This document shows, piece after piece, positions 61,237-64,000 of a stretch of DNA of 64,000 nucleotides (positions are counted from its first letter, which is position 1; each line of letters starts with the position of its first letter). The stretch is from RPQJ01 sp963762315 (GTDB lineage Bacteria > Pseudomonadota > Gammaproteobacteria > Steroidobacterales > Steroidobacteraceae). The stretch is from NCBI GenBank assembly GCA_963762315.1, contig CAVXKO010000004.1, positions 1,178,001-1,242,000 on the forward strand. The letters run 5' to 3'. The notes below the pieces were generated by a model. The model saw only the letters and a list, made by a program, of their open reading frames with translations, had not been told where the DNA came from and did not search any database. The translations under genes and the position numbers were made by a program.

Positions 61237-61749
61237 ATGAAACTGAAATCCATCCTCGTCATTGTCAGCGGTGCGCTGGCGTTAGCTGTCAGCGTGGCAC
61301 CCGCAAGCGCTACCACGGTTTCATACGACTGGACTGCAGACTATGGCCATTCCGGCAGCTTCGTTTTTGACGATGCCGCAACGTCGATTGGAAGCGGTCC
61401 CTTTGGAGGTGGCGGCGTCGCATACGATGCCCTGAGCTTCGTCATCGACGGAATTGCGCAAGCGAACCCTCTCCTGGTGATTTACGAGGATATCGGCGGC
61501 AACCAGATGGCGTTCTTCACGTCGGCCGCCTACCCCTATATTCAATTGATTTCAACCGGAACGGGTCTGTTCAACAGTTCTGCAGCCAGCGAAATGGCGC
61601 ATCGGAGTCTCGGCGACTTCTCCAGTGGCGTGCTTTACGCTTTTGGAAGCGGATTCCAGTTGAACACCATGGTTCCGGAACCGGGCACGCTCGCGCTGCT
61701 CGGCATCGGTCTCGCAGGACTTGGATTTGCTCGCCGGCGCAAGGCATAG
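61237..61749 (+). CDS. PEP-CTERM sorting-domain protein
   Basis: A 170-residue exported protein with a signal peptide (KSILVIVSGALALAVSVAPA) and the C-terminal sorting signal VPEPGTLALLGIGLAGLGFA ending RRRKA. The signal is recognised by exosortase for cleavage and anchoring to the surface matrix. The middle domain (YDWTADYGHSGSFVFDDA) is glycine-rich and typical of adhesive PEP-CTERM proteins. A GGAG site and sigma-54 promoter lie upstream and a strong terminator follows. No exosortase gene lies in this window. Confidence 0.9.
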   Translation: MKLKSILVIVSGALALAVSVAPASATTVSYDWTADYGHSGSFVFDDAATSIGSGPFGGGGVAYDALSFVIDGIAQANPLLVIYEDIGGNQMAFFTSAAYPYIQLISTGTGLFNSSAASEMAHRSLGDFSSGVLYAFGSGFQLNTMVPEPGTLALLGIGLAGLGFARRRKA

Positions 61750-61774
61750 CGCAACACCAGTTTGAGATCACAGG

Positions 61775-61800
61775 ACCCCGCTTCGGCGGGGTTTCTGTTT
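61775..61800 (+). terminator. Intrinsic terminator after the PEP-CTERM gene
   Basis: ACCCCGC at 61775-61781 pairs with GCGGGGT at 61786-61792 over a TTCG loop, followed by TTCTGTTT. This gives a typical rho-independent terminator and closes the monocistronic unit. Confidence 0.9.
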
Positions 61801-61836
61801 GTGCCGTACCACTAGGAGTTCGCCAGGCCGGATGGA

Positions 61837-61922
61837 TGGTGCCCCGGACCGGAGTCAAACGGGGTACCCGGTGAACGATCCGGACCAGCCCGTCCAAGTC
61901 GCCCGGCTTAGGCGTGGGCCAT
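61837..61922 (-). pseudogene. Degenerate tRNA-like copy, resembling the 3' end of the tRNA-Leu at 63538
   Basis: Positions 61837-61860 match 21 of 24 bases of 63538-63561, the 3' end of the intact tRNA-Leu including its CCA complement. Weaker similarity extends beyond this (CCAGC and AAGTC blocks in order) toward about 61922, but stems do not pair, so it is not a functional tRNA. It is consistent with a tRNA remnant or attachment-site duplicate. Confidence 0.5.
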
Positions 61923-61986
61923 GCGCTGATCCCGTGCCATATAGCCGTGAATTTCTGCCGAGATTGCGCCGGACCGACCACTGTGT

Positions 61987-63189
61987 TCAGCGGATAGCGA
62001 CTCCACGAACTGCCAGTCGTAGCCGCGCCGTCATTGGTTCAATGAAGTGATAATAGGCAAGCGGGAGCCCAAGACCGAACGCAATCAATAATGTGCCTGC
62101 CATAACCGGGGAATACGATGGGTACGATTGTCGTAGAGCCACAAAGACAAGTAACGGCAACCAGTGGCCAACATAAACGGGATATGAATAGTCCCCCAGC
62201 CGACGATCAACAGCATGGGTCCGTGTCGTCCGGATGGCAAGAAACAAGCAGGCGAGCACTAGCACGACGAAAAGGAATGTTGGCCAAAAGAACGGCTTCC
62301 CGGCTTCAATTCTGGTTAACGCCGTCACTATTACGGAAAGAACCATAGCAATTGAAAGAATCACCCAATCAAACCAAGATCCCCGAAGTGCAAAAAAAAA
62401 TGCCCCGCCAGCACAGAAAAATGGCGCGAACATTAGGATGGAGTTCCATGCGGGTCGCGCGGTCACGTAGTAGATAACCAACAACAGCAGCACAGCCGAA
62501 GCAAGACTGAACGCGGCGTGAAGGGTGACCCGCTTGCCGAGCATGCATACCAGTAGAAGAATGGCCATGCCGAAATAAAAAGCCATTTCAACGCGCAAGG
62601 CCCATGCGATTCTCAGCACGCTGACGTCCGGTTCCATAGCCAACCTACCAGGTAGCGGGAGAATCATCGCCAAGTTACGTACCAAATTGCCGTCGGAAAA
62701 AGGATCGGCAAGCGGAGTCCCTGTCTCGTCGGTCAACGTGGTGTAGCCACTCAGGACGAAAAGAGTCGCAAACGACACCAGGACAGCTACGGCAAAGAGC
62801 GGCCAGATGCGAAGCACTCGATTCATAAGAAATGCACCGGGTCTATTCGTGTAAATCAATTCAGCCGCCTCTGTGACGACAAAGCCGGACAGAAAGAAGA
62901 AGACGAGAACCGCAATGCTGCCCGGCTCAAGAAGCACTACGGTCGCTTTCCAAGTCACACCACTCCACAGCACGTAATGCTGGAGCACCACGAGCATTGC
63001 CAGGAACAAACGGAACGTTCCGAAGGGTCGGTAGGGGATCGAACGAATTGCGCGGTTCAATGCAAATGGTCCTGTGAGTGCGAACAACGGACGCAAGCGC
63101 AATCCGAAGTATGTCTCCTTCCCAGGGATGACCACGCGCGACCCCGCGTGTCGGTCGCTGAACCCGTTGATCTCATGGGATACCGCCAA
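61987..63189 (-). CDS. Acyltransferase 3 family membrane protein (OafA/YrhL-like)
   Basis: A protein of about 400 residues with ten or more helices. It has family features such as FRLFLAMLVVLQHYVLWSG (His in helix 1) and SIAVLVFFFLSGFVVTEAA, and a late DYSYPVYVGHWLPLLVF. Such enzymes O-acetylate cell-surface polysaccharides or lipids. The region is unusually AT-rich: my count for 62281-62460 is about 49% GC. It lies between the tRNA-Leu and a tRNA-like remnant, supporting acquisition by transfer. The upstream start may be shorter than drawn. Confidence 0.85.
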   Translation of the reverse strand: MAVSHEINGFSDRHAGSRVVIPGKETYFGLRLRPLFALTGPFALNRAIRSIPYRPFGTFRLFLAMLVVLQHYVLWSGVTWKATVVLLEPGSIAVLVFFFLSGFVVTEAAELIYTNRPGAFLMNRVLRIWPLFAVAVLVSFATLFVLSGYTTLTDETGTPLADPFSDGNLVRNLAMILPLPGRLAMEPDVSVLRIAWALRVEMAFYFGMAILLLVCMLGKRVTLHAAFSLASAVLLLLVIYYVTARPAWNSILMFAPFFCAGGAFFFALRGSWFDWVILSIAMVLSVIVTALTRIEAGKPFFWPTFLFVVLVLACLFLAIRTTRTHAVDRRLGDYSYPVYVGHWLPLLVFVALRQSYPSYSPVMAGTLLIAFGLGLPLAYYHFIEPMTARLRLAVRGVAIR

Positions 63190-63537
63190 GGCGCAACTGG
63201 CAATCCAGTTCGAAGCGCGAATAGACGCCTGTCGTCCTTAACGCCGGGGTACCCAAGAAGTTCCATGTAGCGTACTCGGCTTCTTGCCTCTGCGATGCGG
63301 GCAAATCGGAATTGCTCAATTCGTAAGAGAAGAATTGTCTCTCAGAAATCGAGCCAACGACCACATGTGGGCTCTCTCCGCTTCCACATGGATTTCAGGG
63401 CGCAGGCGACATCCCCCACCTTCAGTCCTTGCCAAGACCCCGGAAGCGCCTTACCAGTTTCTAGACGGCCACGAAGAACCGGTGTGACGTCGGCCTTGAA
63501 TAACAAAATTCTTCTGTGGATTTACCGTGTACAAGAG
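63190..63537. other. Non-coding stretch between acyltransferase and tRNA-Leu
   Basis: About 350 bases with moderate GC. Short open frames occur on both strands but none has a good start site or a recognisable protein; they may be debris of a transferred segment. No terminator or integrase fragment was recognised. The acyltransferase promoter should be in the left part. Confidence 0.4.
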
Positions 63538-63624
63538 TGGTGCCCCGGGCCGGATTCGAACCGGTACGGCCTTGCGGCCAGCGGATTTTAAGTCCGAAGC
63601 GTCTACCAGTTTCGCCACCGGGGC
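63538..63624 (-). tRNA. tRNA-Leu (anticodon UAA)
   Basis: An 87-base gene, with encoded CCA. The acceptor stem GCCCCGG pairs with CCGGGGC. The anticodon stem CGGA/TCCG encloses the loop CTTAAAA with anticodon UAA, which reads UUA and UUG. The long variable arm (GGCCGCAAGGCC) and T-arm GGTTCGAATCC are typical of leucine tRNA. Type and position are clear. Confidence 0.95.
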
Positions 63625-63841
63625 CGGTGTGCTCTGGAATCGTTGGGGGCGCAGTGTACGGACGGGGCGCTCACTTGTCCCGGCGCCAACTTGGACCGTG
63701 CGCGAGGAGCCCAGGCTCGATTCTGGTGCAGACCGCGATCACCCAACGCTTGGCGGGGTCTGGCATTCCCAAGAGTCACGCGGGTTTCCTCCCGTTGATC
63801 TCCCTGTCGCGACTGGCACGCCGGTTGCAACGCAGTTTGAA

Positions 63842-64000
63842 ATGAACCGGCGCCAGGGGAACGTGCAATCGATGAACGCCCTCTCCCTTCAGCACCTCGG
63901 CTGGCGGACCAAGCCGGGCATCCTCGGCCGCCATGCCTCGAGCCCGCAGTCGGTACACGCGCTTCTCGGCTATTTCCTCAAGGACCGGAAATCCCCGACT
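63842..64000 (+). CDS. 5' end of an unidentified gene, cut by window edge
   Basis: The frame starting MNRRQGNVQSMNALSLQHLG remains open to the last base. A second ATG (codon 11) could also be the start. Fifty-three residues are visible, too few for assignment; no family is recognised. The ribosome binding site is weak, so the call is tentative. Confidence 0.35.
   Translation, partial: MNRRQGNVQSMNALSLQHLGWRTKPGILGRHASSPQSVHALLGYFLKDRKSPT

Noticed and set aside
61837..61922. A second functional tRNA
   Set aside because: Only the 3' end resembles tRNA-Leu; T-arm and acceptor stems do not pair.
63776..63958. A 60-residue leftward gene near the right edge
   Set aside because: No start site support and no recognisable sequence; the opposite strand has a longer open frame to the window end.
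1..64000. CRISPR arrays, insertion sequences or phage genes
   Set aside because: I looked for regular direct repeats with spacers, transposase DDE motifs, integrases and phage structural genes and saw none.

Overview
The window is GC-rich (roughly two thirds G+C outside its right end) bacterial chromosomal DNA, packed on both strands with few gaps over 300 bp. A complete System I cytochrome c maturation operon, a HemG-type protoporphyrinogen dehydrogenase, a DUF2058 protein, a DUF6491-like lipoprotein, a PEP-CTERM protein and a leucine degradation operon together suggest an environmental gammaproteobacterium, perhaps related to Steroidobacterales, Nevskiales or Xanthomonadales. That placement is an inference from gene content; there is no rRNA or marker set here.

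Layout. 1-2.6 kb: end of a membrane protein, the arginine/ornithine antiporter ArcD and small membrane proteins. 2.5-8.2 kb: a block with a DUF202 membrane protein, an anaerobic-type sulfatase-maturating radical SAM enzyme, its probable substrate sulfatase, and broken HAD phosphatase, 2H phosphoesterase and DUF1622 genes. 8.2-20.8 kb: mostly small envelope proteins, lipoproteins, hydrolases and unknowns. 20.8-32.4 kb: DDAH, then a long leftward convoy of alcohol dehydrogenase, acyl-CoA synthetase, a DUF3482/DUF2868 pair, tryptophanase, exonuclease, methyltransferase, hemG and an esterase. 32.5-43.5 kb: MFS transporter, 2OG oxygenase, oxidoreductase, M20 peptidase, an Lrp-type regulator divergent from ornithine cyclodeaminase and arginase, a phosphatase and a MaoC protein. 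43.5-50.4 kb: ccmABCDEFGHI, all leftward. 50.5-57.6 kb: leucine catabolism genes (isovaleryl-CoA dehydrogenase, MaoC hydratase, CitE-type lyase, both methylcrotonyl-CoA carboxylase subunits) divergent from a FadR-type regulator, with a clear operator between. 57.8-60.3 kb: a short-chain dehydrogenase, a small secreted protein and HMG-CoA reductase. 60.5-64 kb: a sigma-54-promoted PEP-CTERM gene, then a lower-GC acyltransferase between a degenerate tRNA-like copy and an intact tRNA-Leu(UAA).

Together the genes describe catabolism of leucine, arginine (arginase, then ornithine cyclodeaminase to proline) and tryptophan, plus haem and c-type cytochrome biogenesis and possible organosulfate handling. 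In the leucine operon, MaoC and CitE proteins stand where LiuC hydratase and LiuE lyase usually do, which suggests a route through (R)-HMG-CoA like the one known in mycobacteria.

The most striking whole-window observation is that about a dozen otherwise well conserved genes are each broken by one or more single-base shifts, nearly all of them one extra base, usually in a short run. They are spread over the window and hit pathway genes as well as accessory ones, so uncorrected assembly insertions are more likely than real decay. These genes are listed as frameshifted with the reconstructed extent.
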